Assembly: GCA_964030475.1 (NCBI GenBank)
Contig: CAXIPT010000004.1
Coordinates: forward strand, 4,332,211-4,396,210
Source of the DNA: Tethya wilhelma
Lineage: Eukaryota > Porifera > Demospongiae > Tethyida > Tethyidae
DNA: 64,000 nt
Reading direction: 5' to 3'
The notes under the pieces are model-generated. The model saw nothing but the letters and a program-made list of their open reading frames with translations. It searched no databases and was not told the DNA's origin. This document shows, in pieces, positions 45,492 through 56,439 of this stretch. The translations under genes and the position numbers were made by a program. The stretch's first letter is position 1. Every line of letters begins with the position of its first letter.

Positions 45492-46665
45492 AAGCTGATC
45501 ATAGTGGGATAGTAACCAAATTGGTCAACAGCCATCACTCACAAGTATGTTGTTGTCATTCGATTAATATTTGCAATACTAGCTTGGCTAGCAAAAATGT
45601 GTAATAATTATACATAATGTACGCAACACTTTTAGGTAGGTCACTTAGAAGTGGAATGGAAATCGACTCAAAGTAAAACCATCTGTCAACTAGGCTGGAA
45701 AGGAAAAGTGTGTGGTATAATTATATGCACGCACTGTGCAATGTTGTGCATGAATTGATCATTCTATGTTGCACAATATTCAGGTTGATGTAAAGTGTAC
45801 GACTCCATCTAGTGGAGGATACTACTACCCAGATCATTTACCCATGCTAGGTGATGGTTTTTATTATAATTTAAGCCACCAAGAGAATTCACTTGCACAA
45901 TAATGACATTATTGTAGGTGCACCATATGATCTGCAACAGGAACAAGTTAATAAAGTTCACAAGGAGTTAGTAGGAAACATTGAGCCTCAAAGCCAAGCT
46001 GATTCAACTGAGACTAAACAGCAAATACAACAATCATGCTCCCATGGTAGCAATGATTCACCAGATAAAGTATTGTTACTGCAAAAAGCTAATTCTTCTG
46101 AGAACGAATTTCAAGGTTTGAAATCAATAGTATAACAGATATTTTCAGTAGTGACATGTCAACTGAAAATGTAATGTTTAGGAAATTTGGTTTATTAATT
46201 TCATATTAAAAAAACAGCGTATATACCAGTATGAAGATTTGCCTAAAGATTGTACTTGTAGAAAGCTAAAACTCAAGATGCTAAGCCTTTGTATTATATC
46301 ATGCAAACTCAGTCTGCAATCTGTGAGCCAAAATCAAGTACATGCTTTAATTCCATAATATAATCCACACACCACTAGGACGACTTAGTATAAGTGACTT
46401 GAAGTGTGTACGTACTTCTGTGTGGGATGTCCGTTCACAATGGTATGATGTTGGTATCGAACTAGACATCTCAACCCCTTCTTTGGATGCCATAAGAGAA
46501 GACTGCCATCATAAAGTGGACAATTGTTTCACTATGATGTTAAAGGAGTGGCTACAGAAGGTCAGTCCTCCTCCAACTTGGGCTTCACTGGTTAAAGCTA
46601 TAGATTCCCCTACCATAAACAATCCAGTGCTAGCAGAACAACTTAGGAAGAAATATTCTTTTTAG
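45492..46665 (+). pseudogene. Duplicate of the last five exons (second MIB/HERC2 end and Death domain)
   Basis: The exons 45492-45544, 45636-45707, 45784-45850, 45918-46115 and 46379-46665 repeat 43858-45049 with the same splice sites, phases and stop. Differences are few: for example KAIDSP for KAINSP in the Death domain, and QVNKVHK and TETKQQIQQ for QVDKVHK and TETEQQIRQ. The sequence is intact, so it could serve as an alternative 3' end, but no upstream exons are duplicated with it. With a gap between the units, an allelic contig placed in tandem is as likely as a true duplication. Confidence 0.8.
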
Positions 46666-47848
46666 CAGAATATATGAGACATTTTACCAAATAATTTTAT
46701 CAACATCATGCACTCACTATAATTATAGAATAAATTTTGTTAGGTCTCCAACAATAATATTATTGATTGATGTGAAGCTTAAGGTTATGATAGTATATTA
46801 ATTGTGTCAACCATTGTTAGCAGAGTCGAAGGCAGATAGAGCCACATATGTACTTGTGGTTGTTTCTTGAGAATGTTGCTGAATGTTAGCACAGTTTTGG
46901 AATACAGCCAAATAAGATTGTAAGGAGGGCAATTACTGTCAAGCGCAGGATCCCCATTCGACATATGTACGACCTTAAAATGGACAAATAGGACAAAACT
47001 TCCGCTCCCCAGCAACATGTCTGTTATAGAGTAGTTTCACTGTAGTGGATGCTATTGCACATGGGCCTAGCTACAGCATAAATAGTGTCCAAATTAAGTC
47101 AGACAATAGGTTACTTACTCTATACCTTGTCAAGTTTGTCCTATTAATATGATTGGTAATAGAAGTTAAATGATTGCAACAGTTAAATTAGCTATATAGC
47201 TAGACAATGATATAGGAGTCATGAATTGTTCCTAGGTAGTAAAGTAATTCTCGATAAATGGTGATCCGTTTAGAAGTATTTACTCCACTTCATTGATTAC
47301 AGAACCTGTGTGAAGATGCCCCCCCAATGCTCAAAAAATTACTGATACCCTCCAATGATTCCATATACTGCTTCTTCAGTTTTGGAGACAGCGGCCCAAC
47401 ATCTATCACATCATCTTCACTGTTAATATTGCTCTCTTTTGAATCACCACGATCATGGTTTTTCTCTTGATCTTTGCATGCCACTTAGCTGTTGAAAGAA
47501 ATCTTCCCAATAATAACTATAGCTGTATCCATACACACCTCAAGCTCACTGTCTCCTTCAACAAGTACTCCTTACGAGAACATCTTCCATCATTATCAGG
47601 CATGGTCTTCTAAAGTAGGTGGTCATTTCTTCTCCAAGATCACAGTACGTCAGCGAATGGCCCGGGTCAATATCTACTTAATTCTCAACTAGTAAAAACC
47701 ACATCCAAGTTAGTAATGAAGTCTCCAGCTTTACTGAAACATTTCATACTTTCACTCACCAATGCCCATGCCTTGGCCGCCAACCTAATTGCCACTTAAT
47801 AACCTCTGTAGCTGCATGTATCACATTTGTATTAATCTTCGAAAAAAC
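46666..47848. other. Spacer downstream of the NLR/MIB gene
   Basis: No gene was recognised. A minus-strand frame at 47290-47484 (ending SSHRFCNQ, acidic and serine-rich, with DVIDVGPLSPKL) could be an exon of an unknown gene, but it has no domain, so I do not call it. Confidence 0.4.
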
Positions 47849-47859
47849 ATTAATGAACT

Positions 47860-48436
47860 AGTCTGGCATAGCCAGCCCCTTACACGCACGCGGGAAAAGG
47901 GTCTGGTCTCAACCCCAGCACTTCCGTGTTGCCCTGGAAAGTCATACCAACGCGATTTTTAGATAGTCGCACATATTAGTTAGAGTTACCCAATTTTGGC
48001 TCTTTTGTCTTTGCACTATAAAACTGAGGCTCAATACATGGCTAGCAAGCCAAGTCTAAGCTATTTCTTGGCTTTAAAATCCCTACTACGTAAATCTGTT
48101 AGAGCAGCATGGCTCTACTTGTTTTGCCACGCACTTTGTCAGCCTAGATTCGACAAGAAGCTCAATCCTCTACACCACGCTGATCTTCAACAATCGTAAA
48201 AAACACAGGAGGGCCTTAGCTTGTTCCAATCAGCCGTCTTCTCTAAATTCTTGTCCATACAAAACTGCTCTTTCAAAAACTCGAAAACGCTCAAAACCAC
48301 AGGAATTTAATTCTTGCGTGACGTAAGTACAGGAGTAATACTAAGCCAGCATTCCTGGCCTGGGCGACACGAAAGTGCTGGGGTTGAGACCAGACCCTTT
48401 TCCCGCGTGCGTGTAAGGGGCTGGCAAGGCCAGACA
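47860..48436. mobile_element. Long terminal-inverted-repeat element with target-site duplication
   Basis: A 577-base element whose ends are inverted copies over about 65 bases (gtctggc, gccagccccttacacgc, gcgggaaaagggtctgg, tctcaaccccagcact). It is flanked on both sides by attaatgaact (47849-47859 and 48437-48447). A direct repeat of 9-11 bases suggests Mutator-like (9 bp) or hAT-like (8 bp) transposition with chance extra matches. The interior has no recognisable transposase. It is GC-richer at its ends than the surroundings. Confidence 0.75.
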
Positions 48437-48607
48437 ATTAATGAACTAGGTCTAATGGATAAAGTTGTGTTTGGGTCAAAAAACAACTCCGCAAAATCTT
48501 CAGGATAGCAGCCTGCTTTATCCATCAAAATTAATGTGCTAGAGAGTCAGCAATTCAGGTGCAATAAGGATTGGGACCCTTTCCTTAAATGCATATATCT
48601 AAAAAAA

Positions 48608-49043
48608 ACAATTATGCTATCACCATGGGAACCGGCGGCAACATTGTCCTAGTTGTCCTTAACATATATATTTGGTCATGTGATCTGTGAATAATTAGCT
48701 TTTCATGAATAATTAATTAGGTGGAAATTTTTTCAAGTTGCTATGGCAACTAAACTTTTCCAGTAGTATTGTTTCATCAAATGCTAAAATTCTATCCCTA
48801 CAGAATTTTGATATCATGTTTCCATGGTAATGAATTCTGTGCTTTCCATTTAAAGCACACCCACTATTACGGGTCATTTTAGTATTTGATGAGACGATAC
48901 CACTGGAAAAATTTGGTTGCCATAGCAACAGGGAAAATTCTGCCTATAATTAATCATTCATTAAATGCTAATTATTCATGGGTGGTTAGTTACATGACCA
49001 CCATGCATATGGAGAATCCGTTTGCATGGTGATAACACAATTA
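48608..49043. repeat. Palindromic non-coding element
   Basis: The outer ends aattatgctatcaccatgg and ccatgcaaac / tggtgataacacaatt are imperfect inverted copies. Inside, ttgctatggcaac with attttagcatttgatg pairs with attttagtatttgatg and gttgccatagcaac. The whole 436 bases could fold into a long hairpin. There is no coding potential. It abuts the next element at 49053. Confidence 0.6.
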
Positions 49044-49052
49044 GGTTTAAAG

Positions 49053-49337
49053 ACAAGTACAAAAAACATTAGAAAATGTAATGCAAACATAGGAATGGTC
49101 AAATCGTAAGAGTGAGCAAACAATTAAGATAGGAATGCATGGTTGTCAGATTGAGTGAGTTCATTTCACTGTGTCACCTATGTTCATGCATATCTCAACT
49201 GAGCTTAATGACATTGTAGACACAGGAATGAACTCGCTCAATCTGACAACCATGCATTCCTATCTTGTTCGCTCACTTTTTTACGGTTTGACCATTCCTA
49301 TGTTTGCATTACATTTCTAATGTTTTTTTGTACTTGT
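49053..49337. repeat. acaagtacaaaaaacat element, full copy A
   Basis: A 285-base element with nearly complete arm-to-arm inverted symmetry, from acaagtacaaaaaacatt on the left to aatgtttttttgtacttgt on the right. Internal markers are tgacaaccatgcattcc and its complement. Other members are at 5718, 50412, 54549, 56263 and 61350. It is a foldback-type miniature element. Confidence 0.8.
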
Positions 49338-49364
49338 TTGTTTTATTTATTTTTTTTTTGAATA

Positions 49365-49625
49365 ATTGTTTACAATATCAGTCGAATTTAGTCTTTATCC
49401 TGAGCAGAGAACTTGCCAACAGCCCGCGGGCCTAGTTACATGCCTTCAGACAGATGAAACTCTGAACCCCCAGGTTGAACATGATTTATGTCCATTATAT
49501 TTGTGTCTTGTTAGCTAAAGATAACTTCCCTACTGAAGAACTGAACACAGAGAACGACAGGATAGGACAGAACTTGGGCCACTGAATGCTGCAATAGATT
49601 CCAAATAACGCACACTTGAATATGG
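49365..49625. repeat. Direct repeat unit, first copy
   Basis: From gtttacaatatcagt through gagcagagaacttgccaacag to caaataacgcacactt, this is repeated at 50690-50937. Together with the preceding foldback element, the segment 49053-49625 was duplicated as 50412-50937, with about 1.36 kb between starts. Confidence 0.75.
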
Positions 49626-49668
49626 AAAGGGTCATTAGGCTAGCTAGCTATGCATGATTTAGAAATTA

Positions 49669-50078
49669 ATGGCCGCCATATGGAGAAGGTGCTTTTCGCC
49701 TTGTATCTAGCAACTCAATGAGAGACAAAAAACCGATGGCAAAAGCGACTGTCCCCAAAGAAACCAAGTTTGTTTGTTCAAGAATCAGCTTCTAAAAGTG
49801 AATAGTCTCTGAGAAAAGTTGAGCCAAGATAGAAGAAGAATAAGAATTAAGAAGATGGAGAAATTTGGAGGTTTGGCATATTTTAGTTTGGTACTTTAGC
49901 GATGGTTATAGGCTATGTTTTAGGGCTCATTAGAAAGAGAAAGAGCTAAATAGTAGCTTAAGAAGCCTTTTAGTGCCAAGCGCTCAGTTTTTGCAGAGTT
50001 ATTCACATGAATATTTGTATTGCGCTAATGGGCAATCTGTGCCATTCCTATGTACCCAGTACTACCGTACTGGGAATA
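49669..50078. repeat. Ccgtactggga-ended repeat, copy 1
   Basis: Begins ggccgccatatggagaagg and ends with cccagtactaccgtactggg, a near-palindromic terminus. A second copy lies at 54788-55175, and part of a third, inverted, at 55357-55512. Shared words include cttttcgccttgtatctagc, gagaaagagctaaatagta and agtttttgcag. There is no intact coding frame. Confidence 0.7.
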
Positions 50079-50411
50079 TAAATTATATGCATTTAAGGAA
50101 AAGTTATAGCTAATTAGGGTCCCAGTCCTTAATGCACCTGAGCAGGTTCCATAACTTCACCTGACATCCTGGCTTTGCTTTGGCTGTAAAAACTAGGAAA
50201 GTTCTATGTCGACAAATGCTTACCGATTGGGCTGTGTTCTGTCCCTTCCTTGTAGCTGATGCACTAGAATACATACTCAAACATAACTAAACACATAATT
50301 CACTATCTAGATGATTTTCTTGTAATGGCCCCAGCACAATGATCAGTTTGTTAATTTCTACTTACTTGCAGCTGTGTTGTCCAAAGAGAAAGTAGCAACA
50401 GTTCAGTATAC

Positions 50412-50673
50412 ACAAGTACAAAAAACATTAGAAATGTAATGCAAACAGGAATTGTCAAATCGTAAAAAAGTGAGCAAACAAGATAGGAATGGTTGTGCGA
50501 GTTCATTTCACTGTGTCACCTTATGTTCATATCCCTACTTAGCTCTATGACATTGTAGACACAGGAATGAACTTGCTCAATCTGACAACCATTCCTATCT
50601 TGTTTGCTCACTTTTTTTACAATTTGGCCATTCCTATGTTTGCATTACATTTCTAATGTTTTTTTGTACTTGT
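50412..50673. repeat. acaagtacaaaaaacat element, full copy B
   Basis: A second full member of the foldback family, 262 bases, in the same context as copy A because both belong to a larger duplicated block. The left arm is slightly deleted near gttcatttcactg. Confidence 0.8.
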
Positions 50674-50689
50674 TTGTTCTATTTTTTAA

Positions 50690-50937
50690 TTGTTTACAAT
50701 ATCAGTGGAATCAGTCTTTCAGTAGCCTGAGCAGAGAACTTGCCAACAGCCCGATACCTTTCAGACAGCTGAAACTGTGAACCACCAGGCTGAACCTGAT
50801 TCAGTATGTCTATTATATTTATGTCTTGTTAGCTAAAAATAACTACCCTATTGAAGAACTGAACACAGAGAACGACAGGATAGGATAGAGCGTGGGGTAC
50901 TGCATGCTGCAATATATTCCAAATAACGCACACTTAA
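50690..50937. repeat. Direct repeat unit, second copy
   Basis: Counterpart of 49365-49625 with scattered differences: for example agtagcctgagcag, and the loss of cgggcctagtt. It leads directly into the repeat at the 3' side of the retrotransposon. Confidence 0.7.
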
Positions 50938-51690
50938 CCTCTAAGTGGATTCAGTTAATTATGCATTGCACCTCCTTGACATGATGCCAATGTTTAGTTG
51001 GATTTAAATGGAGGTCAGTACAAGGGGTTGCCCCTCCCTATTAGTCAGCATGGTATGGTAATGTTAAACTAAACATGCTTCTCCTACCATGCATAATGTC
51101 CATTTCATGCTTTGCAATCATTTTTGAGGGTGTATACCTCAAACGAGGAGTATAACAACTCAATACCCTTGTACCTGTCCGCTGACCAGGTTCTGGTGAC
51201 CAGAACCTGGCAGCGAAGAATTGTTGACTTCACGATATAGGGGGAGGGGATTGGCATGGGTGGGAAATACTGCCTGGACCCACCGAATATTGCCACCAAC
51301 AGCTATACTAGTTAGTTTGCTATAGCTAGCACCATGAGCCACTTGTACATGTGCTTGTGTTTGACCAATCAGATTGTAGCATGCCACTTTTTGGCGGTGC
51401 TCTATGTGATTAACCCTTGAGGCAGCCCCTGCCAATCCACTACGGTTAACAACATTTAACTGCGTTAAATTCCAATTAACCTCTAAGTGGATTCAGTTAA
51501 TTATGCATTGCACCTCCTTGACATGATGCCAATGTCACATCTTATTAGTTGGATTTACTTAATGGAGGTCAGTACAAGGGGTTGCCCCTCCCTACTAGTC
51601 AGCATGGTATGGTAATGTTAAACTAAATATGCTTTTCCTACCATGCATAATGTCCATTTCAATCACTTTTGAGGTTGTATACCTCCCAAA
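50937..51690 (-). repeat. Direct repeats at the 3' side of the DIRS/PAT-like element
   Basis: About 200 bases (cctctaagtggattcag, ttatgcattgcacctcc, ggtcagtacaaggggttgcc, tcagcatggtatgg) occur at 50937-51135 and again at 51478-51690, with 342 bases between. Read on the strand of the recombinase gene, the order is coding region, repeat B1, middle segment, repeat B2. That is the 3' arrangement expected of split direct repeats in PAT and Ngaro-type elements. The 5' partner of the middle segment was not found, consistent with a truncated element. Confidence 0.55.
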
Positions 51691-51848
51691 TTAACTTGAA
51701 TAAGATGTGGCCCCTCCCAGGGTGCCACGTCTAATCTATAACCCTCCAAAGTGACTAGATTAAGAATGACCATCGTATTATAATTCCAACATGATGATAA
51801 TCTTAGGTTATAGAGATCTCAAGCAACAAACAGATGTAACAGTTTAGT

Positions 51849-53745
51849 TTAAAAATACCTGCCAACATAGCTAATTAGCAGCAGTTCACATCTGGGCAAA
51901 GGAGCTTGACAATGCATCCAAAAGTATGATTGAAATGAGTTGCTAGACCATCTACCAAGTATCTTGATCTGATTGTCCGACATACCAGCAGCTGCTGCTG
52001 TGGTTGCTGCGCCGATTCTGAACGAACGGCCTTTATAATTCGTCGGGTCAATGCCTGCCATTCTCAGAGCCGTGCTGAAGTAGTCCATAAATTCTTTCTT
52101 TGTCAGTGGAGTGTGATTGGCATTGACGAAGGAAGAGTGGACCATTGGCCTTATATTATGTCTCATGAGGAGGTATGACGTCATTGCTTGCACAGGAAAC
52201 AACAGTCCATGGGATCTGGTTAACACGATATGTAGGCTCCTTCTTGAAATTGGTCTGTCTTCGAGTATCTTAAATGTATGCGAACTGCACTTGTATGATC
52301 AGGGCTATCGATAGATATGTCAGATAGTGAAAGGTGGATCTTCGGATCGTACCCGGTTTTGGTCAAGAGTGTGATTTCTCCCGAACGCATAAATCCAAAA
52401 AAGGCCGTACATATTGCAGCCCATAACATCGTGTTACGGTAGTTGTTCTCCTTATCCAGTACTGACTTAACTCTTCTCATCACCATCGGTGTGACGGGCA
52501 GCCGAGGGTCCCGAGCGTGCGGCTTCTCTCTCTGTACTCCTTTGAGAACTAGGGTTTACCCTCTAGTGGGTTACCCCAGTTGTGGATTATGTGCAAGTGA
52601 CGTACTCTGACCAAATAGACTCTTACTGTTTGATATGCTCGGGTCTGTGATAGCTCAGCAACAAAGAGTATCAGTTGGCCTTCTGACGCTGGTAGTGGGT
52701 TCAATCTGAACGTCTCACAGAACTTCAAGTATGCTGCTTTTCCTGCTCTGTAAGTATTGGCTGTTGATGGCACAATACCCTGTTCCAGCAATTGGTTAGC
52801 TTGCCTCTCCAGGAGGAGGAGGTCCAGTCTGGTTGCTCTGTTACTAGCAGTTGCCACAGTGGGTGTGGGATGCGAGCTGGGGCTGCATCCATCTTCTCCC
52901 TCTCCTGTCCGAGACTCTGCAGAAAATTACGAGAAATTGCGTCAGCAATAGTATTATCTACTCCAGCAATGTGTTCCGCTGACAGCTGTATTTCATACTT
53001 GGCAGTAAGAAAATGTAAGCAGCGTAATAAGTGCATAATTTTTGGGTGTTTACTGGTGTGGATCTTGAGGATGCTAACCACCGCCATGTTATCACACTTA
53101 GTGAGCACATGTTGTTTTTTCCAGTAATTACCCCACACTGCAATCGCCAGGACAATGGGTAGGAGTTCCTTTAGCGTAATGGATTCCCCTGCCCATGTCG
53201 TGTTCCATTACTGTTGTAGCCACTTTGACCCACAGATCGCACTGCAACCCCATGATCCTGATGCGTCTGTGTACAGCATGACGTTGCGGGCTGCTTTGCA
53301 GTGGATGCGTAGGCAGGACACCGCGTGCCACTTATCCAAAAACATATCCCACCATAGGAGGTCTGCATGATTTGAAATCCTTGTTGAGATAAATCCAATG
53401 GTGCAATTGCGATTTGCTCTGAGCTGTGTCTATCATCCTCCTTATCAATGTTCGCCCTGGAGGCACTACTTCGGATGCGTGGGCTAAACGGCCAATAAGG
53501 GACAAGATGTCCCTCTTCTTCGCTTTACGTAAGCTTTGTCATCCTCGCACAAGGTCTTTGATGTGCTGCAGCTTTTCCGCTGGTAGCCTCATCTCCATCT
53601 TGTCCGAATCAAAGAGAATTCCTAGGAATATGATGAGGGCCTTCGATCTTGTGAACTGCTAGAGGCAAACCGAGAGCTCTGCATATGGCTATTATCCGTT
53701 CCAGGTTTCTGCTGCACTCTTCAGTGTTGGGTAAAAGCATCTGAA
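51849..53745 (-). pseudogene. DIRS-like retrotransposon: reverse transcriptase end, RNase H and tyrosine recombinase, frameshifted
   Basis: Reading leftward from 53745, the reverse transcriptase C-terminal part has ALGLPLAVHKIEG, FLGILFDSDKM and LIGRLAHASEVVPPGRT. RNase H follows (TKCDNMAVVSIL, LSAEHIAGVDNTIADAISR). The recombinase N-terminal domain is at 52857-52549 (STANTYRAGKAAYLKF). The catalytic part is at 52486-51849, with the first arginine in FMRSGEITLL, lysine in YSKTDQF, GRSFRIGAATTAAAAG, LGRWSSNSFQSYF and its tyrosine. RT-RNase H plus a tyrosine recombinase instead of a DDE integrase defines the DIRS order. Frames break at about 52225, between RNase H and the recombinase, and in the RT (a stop near 53540), and the RT N-terminus is missing, so this copy is dead. 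GRSFR has Arg where many recombinases have His. Confidence 0.85.
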
Positions 53746-54548
53746 TAAGTTGAATAAAGATGAATATGAGTCAACAGCTATTAGTCAGCTGTTGGCAGTC
53801 TTATGTATCTCTCCACAAGTACCAGACTTTAAAGTGCTCCACAAACATTTAATTGAATACATTTCGCAGTTAACAGATGAAGTGCATGCTATACTTTGCC
53901 ACGCCTACACAAAGTACAGGTAAAGTAACCACACTCACAAGATTATTGAAGCTTTAGTACTAGCATGAGTTTTTGGCCAATGGCTATATACCAGTTTCGA
54001 GATGGAAGCTGTGATTCGTGGATATCACATCTACAAGGCTGCATGGAATAATGAGGAACTTTTCTGTTCTTGAGTTGGAGAATATTTGGGATCCATATGC
54101 TGAAAAAGTCAGTTGACTTAAAATCAGAGCTGCATGATTGTTGGACATATCCCAAAGGAAATATTAGCTTTATGGTCTCTATTTTTACATTGTGGAGGAA
54201 CCATTCGTTGCTAAGTTACAGGCTCAAAACAAATATTCTGTAGATCTGTCACAAGCTAGTCTTCTAAAGTTTGAATGTGACAATAAGCTTGTGAGCAAGG
54301 TGGCGCCTCAGAATCAAACCTCAGTGGCTTCAGGTGAAGATCATACACCTGTAAAGGGAAAAGGCTATCCAGACCACAATAAAGAGAACACAGGAGAGAA
54401 TTAACCTTTGAAAAAGCAGCTTTGTACTAAAAGTAAGCCCCTTAGACATTAATGGCATTGCAGCAGGGAAAAAACTTATAGATCTTGACATGTTCTATGC
54501 ACAGAAACTACAACTAATAAAGCAGCAATTCCCACACATTAATGGCCT
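53746..54548. other. Sequence with possible gene fragments of unknown kind
   Basis: Just right of the retrotransposon a plus-strand frame stays open for about 60 codons (53746-53922; includes ISQLLAVLCIS, KVLHKHLIEYISQL, ILCHAYTKYR) and ends at a donor-like gtaaag. A second open stretch at 54192-54404 (FVAKLQAQNKYSVDLSQ) ends in a stop. I recognise neither. They may be exons of a gene interrupted by the transposon or unrelated open frames. Confidence 0.3.
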
Positions 54549-54780
54549 ACAAGTAAAAAAACATTGCCAGAAATGTAAACAGCCACAGGAATGGCTAAAT
54601 CGTAAAAAGAAGATGGAATGGCTGTTAGAGTGTATGCAGAATTCTTCCTGTATGGGCTGCATTTAACAATCTCCTTATTGAGTCTCTCATTTTGCCCACA
54701 GGAAGAATTCCTTACACACTCTAACAGCCATTCCATCTTGTTCGTGTCTCATTACATTTCCAATGTTTTTTTTACTTGTA
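54549..54780. repeat. acaagtacaaaaaacat family, subfamily D
   Basis: Outer arms are as in copies A and B (acaagtaaaaaaacattg ... caatgttttttttacttgt). The inner arms differ: ggaatggctgttagagtgt, gaattcttcctgt and their complements. The centre contains ctcattttgcccacag. It is a foldback element of about 232 bases. Confidence 0.75.
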
Positions 54781-54787
54781 TATTATA

Positions 54788-55175
54788 GGACTGGCGGCAC
54801 CAAATGGAGAAGATACTTTTCGCCTTGTATCTAGCAACTCAAAGAGAAGCACAAAAAACCTATGACAAAAGCGATTAAAGACCAAGAAACCAAGTTTGCT
54901 CGTTCAAAAATCAGAAGTGAATGGTCTTTGAGATATGGCATGAGAAGATAGAAGAATAAAATAATGGAGAAAATTAGAAGTTTGGCATACTTTAGTCGGG
55001 TACTTTAGCAATGGTTTTAGGTCATGTTTTTGGGCTTGTTAGAAAGAGAAAGAGCTAAATAATAAGCTTAAAAAGCCTTTTACAGCCAAGTGCTCAGTTT
55101 TTGCAGTTATTCACATGAATATTTGTAATGGGCCATCCATGCCCCATGCCTATGTACCCAGTACTACCGTCCTGG
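54788..55175. repeat. Ccgtactggga-ended repeat, copy 2
   Basis: Second copy of the repeat at 49669-50078, with the same internal order and diverged end cccagtactaccgtcctggg. It lies directly beside a foldback element. Confidence 0.7.
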
Positions 55176-55356
55176 GAATAGGAATTTTAGCTGTCATTAA
55201 TACCAAATATAGATGCTTTGAACTATATTAATGTCTGGGTGCAAATTTTAGTTAGTAAGCAAGGGCCTACTTACTGCTGATCAGAGGTATCATGAATAGA
55301 TTTGCTTCCCAATTAACAAGTAAGATGCTATATCATATCATGTGTGTCTCATGGGA

Positions 55357-55512
55357 CATATTCCCAGTACGGTAGTACTGGGTACACAGGAATGGCACGG
55401 ATGGCCCATTAGCGCCAACCAAATATTCACGCGAATAACTCTGCAAAAACTGAGCGCTTAGCACTAAAAGGCTTCTTAAGCTACTATTTAGCTCTTTCTC
55501 TTTCTAATGAGC
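55357..55512. repeat. Ccgtactggga-ended repeat, inverted partial copy 3
   Basis: Starts with ttcccagtacggtagtactg and runs through the reverse complement of the repeat until the gap at 55513. Opposed to copy 2 across about 180 bases, it would form a large hairpin, which may explain why the assembly breaks here. Confidence 0.7.
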
Positions 55513-56262
55513 NNNNNNNNNNNNNNNNNNNNNNNNNNNNNNNNNNNNNNNNNNNNNNNNNNNNNNNNNNNNNNNNNNNNNNNNNNNNNNNNNNNNNNNN
55601 NNNNNNNNNNNNNNNNNNNNNNNNNNNNNNNNNNNNNNNNNNNNNNNNNNNNNNNNNNNNNNNNNNNNNNNNNNNNNNNNNNNNNNNNNNNNNNNNNNNN
55701 NNNNNNNNNNNNNNNNNNNNNNNNNNNNNNNNNNNNNNNNNNNNNNNNNNNNNNNNNNNNNNNNNNNNNNNNNNNNNNNNNNNNNNNNNNNNNNNNNNNN
55801 NNNNNNNNNNNNNNNNNNNNNNNNNNNNNNNNNNNNNNNNNNNNNNNNNNNNNNNNNNNNNNNNNNNNNNNNNNNNNNNNNNNNNNNNNNNNNNNNNNNN
55901 NNNNNNNNNNNNNNNNNNNNNNNNNNNNNNNNNNNNNNNNNNNNNNNNNNNNNNNNNNNNNNNNNNNNNNNNNNNNNNNNNNNNNNNNNNNNNNNNNNNN
56001 NNNNNNNNNNNNNNNNNNNNNNNNNNNNNNNNNNNNNNNNNNNNNNNNNNNNNNNNNNNNNNNNNNNNNNNNNNNNNNNNNNNNNNNNNNNNNNNNNNNN
56101 NNNNNNNNNNNNNNNNNNNNNNNNNNNNNNNNNNNNNNNNNNNNNNNNNNNNNNNNNNNNNNNNNNNNNNNNNNNNNNNNNNNNNNNNNNNNNNNNNNNN
56201 NNNNNNNNNNNNNNNNNNNNNNNNNNNNNNNNNNNNNNNNNNNNNNNNNNNNNNNNNNNNNN
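55513..56262. other. Assembly gap
   Basis: 750 unknown bases. The flanks are an inverted repeat copy on the left and half of a foldback element on the right, so the missing sequence is probably mostly repeat. Confidence 0.99.
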
Positions 56263-56439
56263 TGTAAGGAATTCTTCCTGTGGGCAAAATGAGAGACTCA
56301 ATAAGGAGATTGTTTAATGCAGCCCATACAGGAAGAATTCTGCACACACTCTAACAGCCATTCCATCTTGTTTGCGTTCTTTTTACGATTTTGCCATTCC
56401 TGTGTCTCATTACATTTCCAATGTTTTTTTCTTACTTGT
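56263..56439. repeat. acaagtacaaaaaacat family, subfamily D, right part at gap
   Basis: Contains ggaattcttcctgtgggc, the centre, and the complete right arm to caatgtttttttcttacttgt. Its left arm is lost in the gap. It is very similar to the copy at 54549-54780, including the centre in the opposite orientation. Confidence 0.75.

Noticed and set aside
47290..47484. Acidic minus-strand frame as a gene
   Set aside because: Short, no domain, no convincing neighbouring exons.
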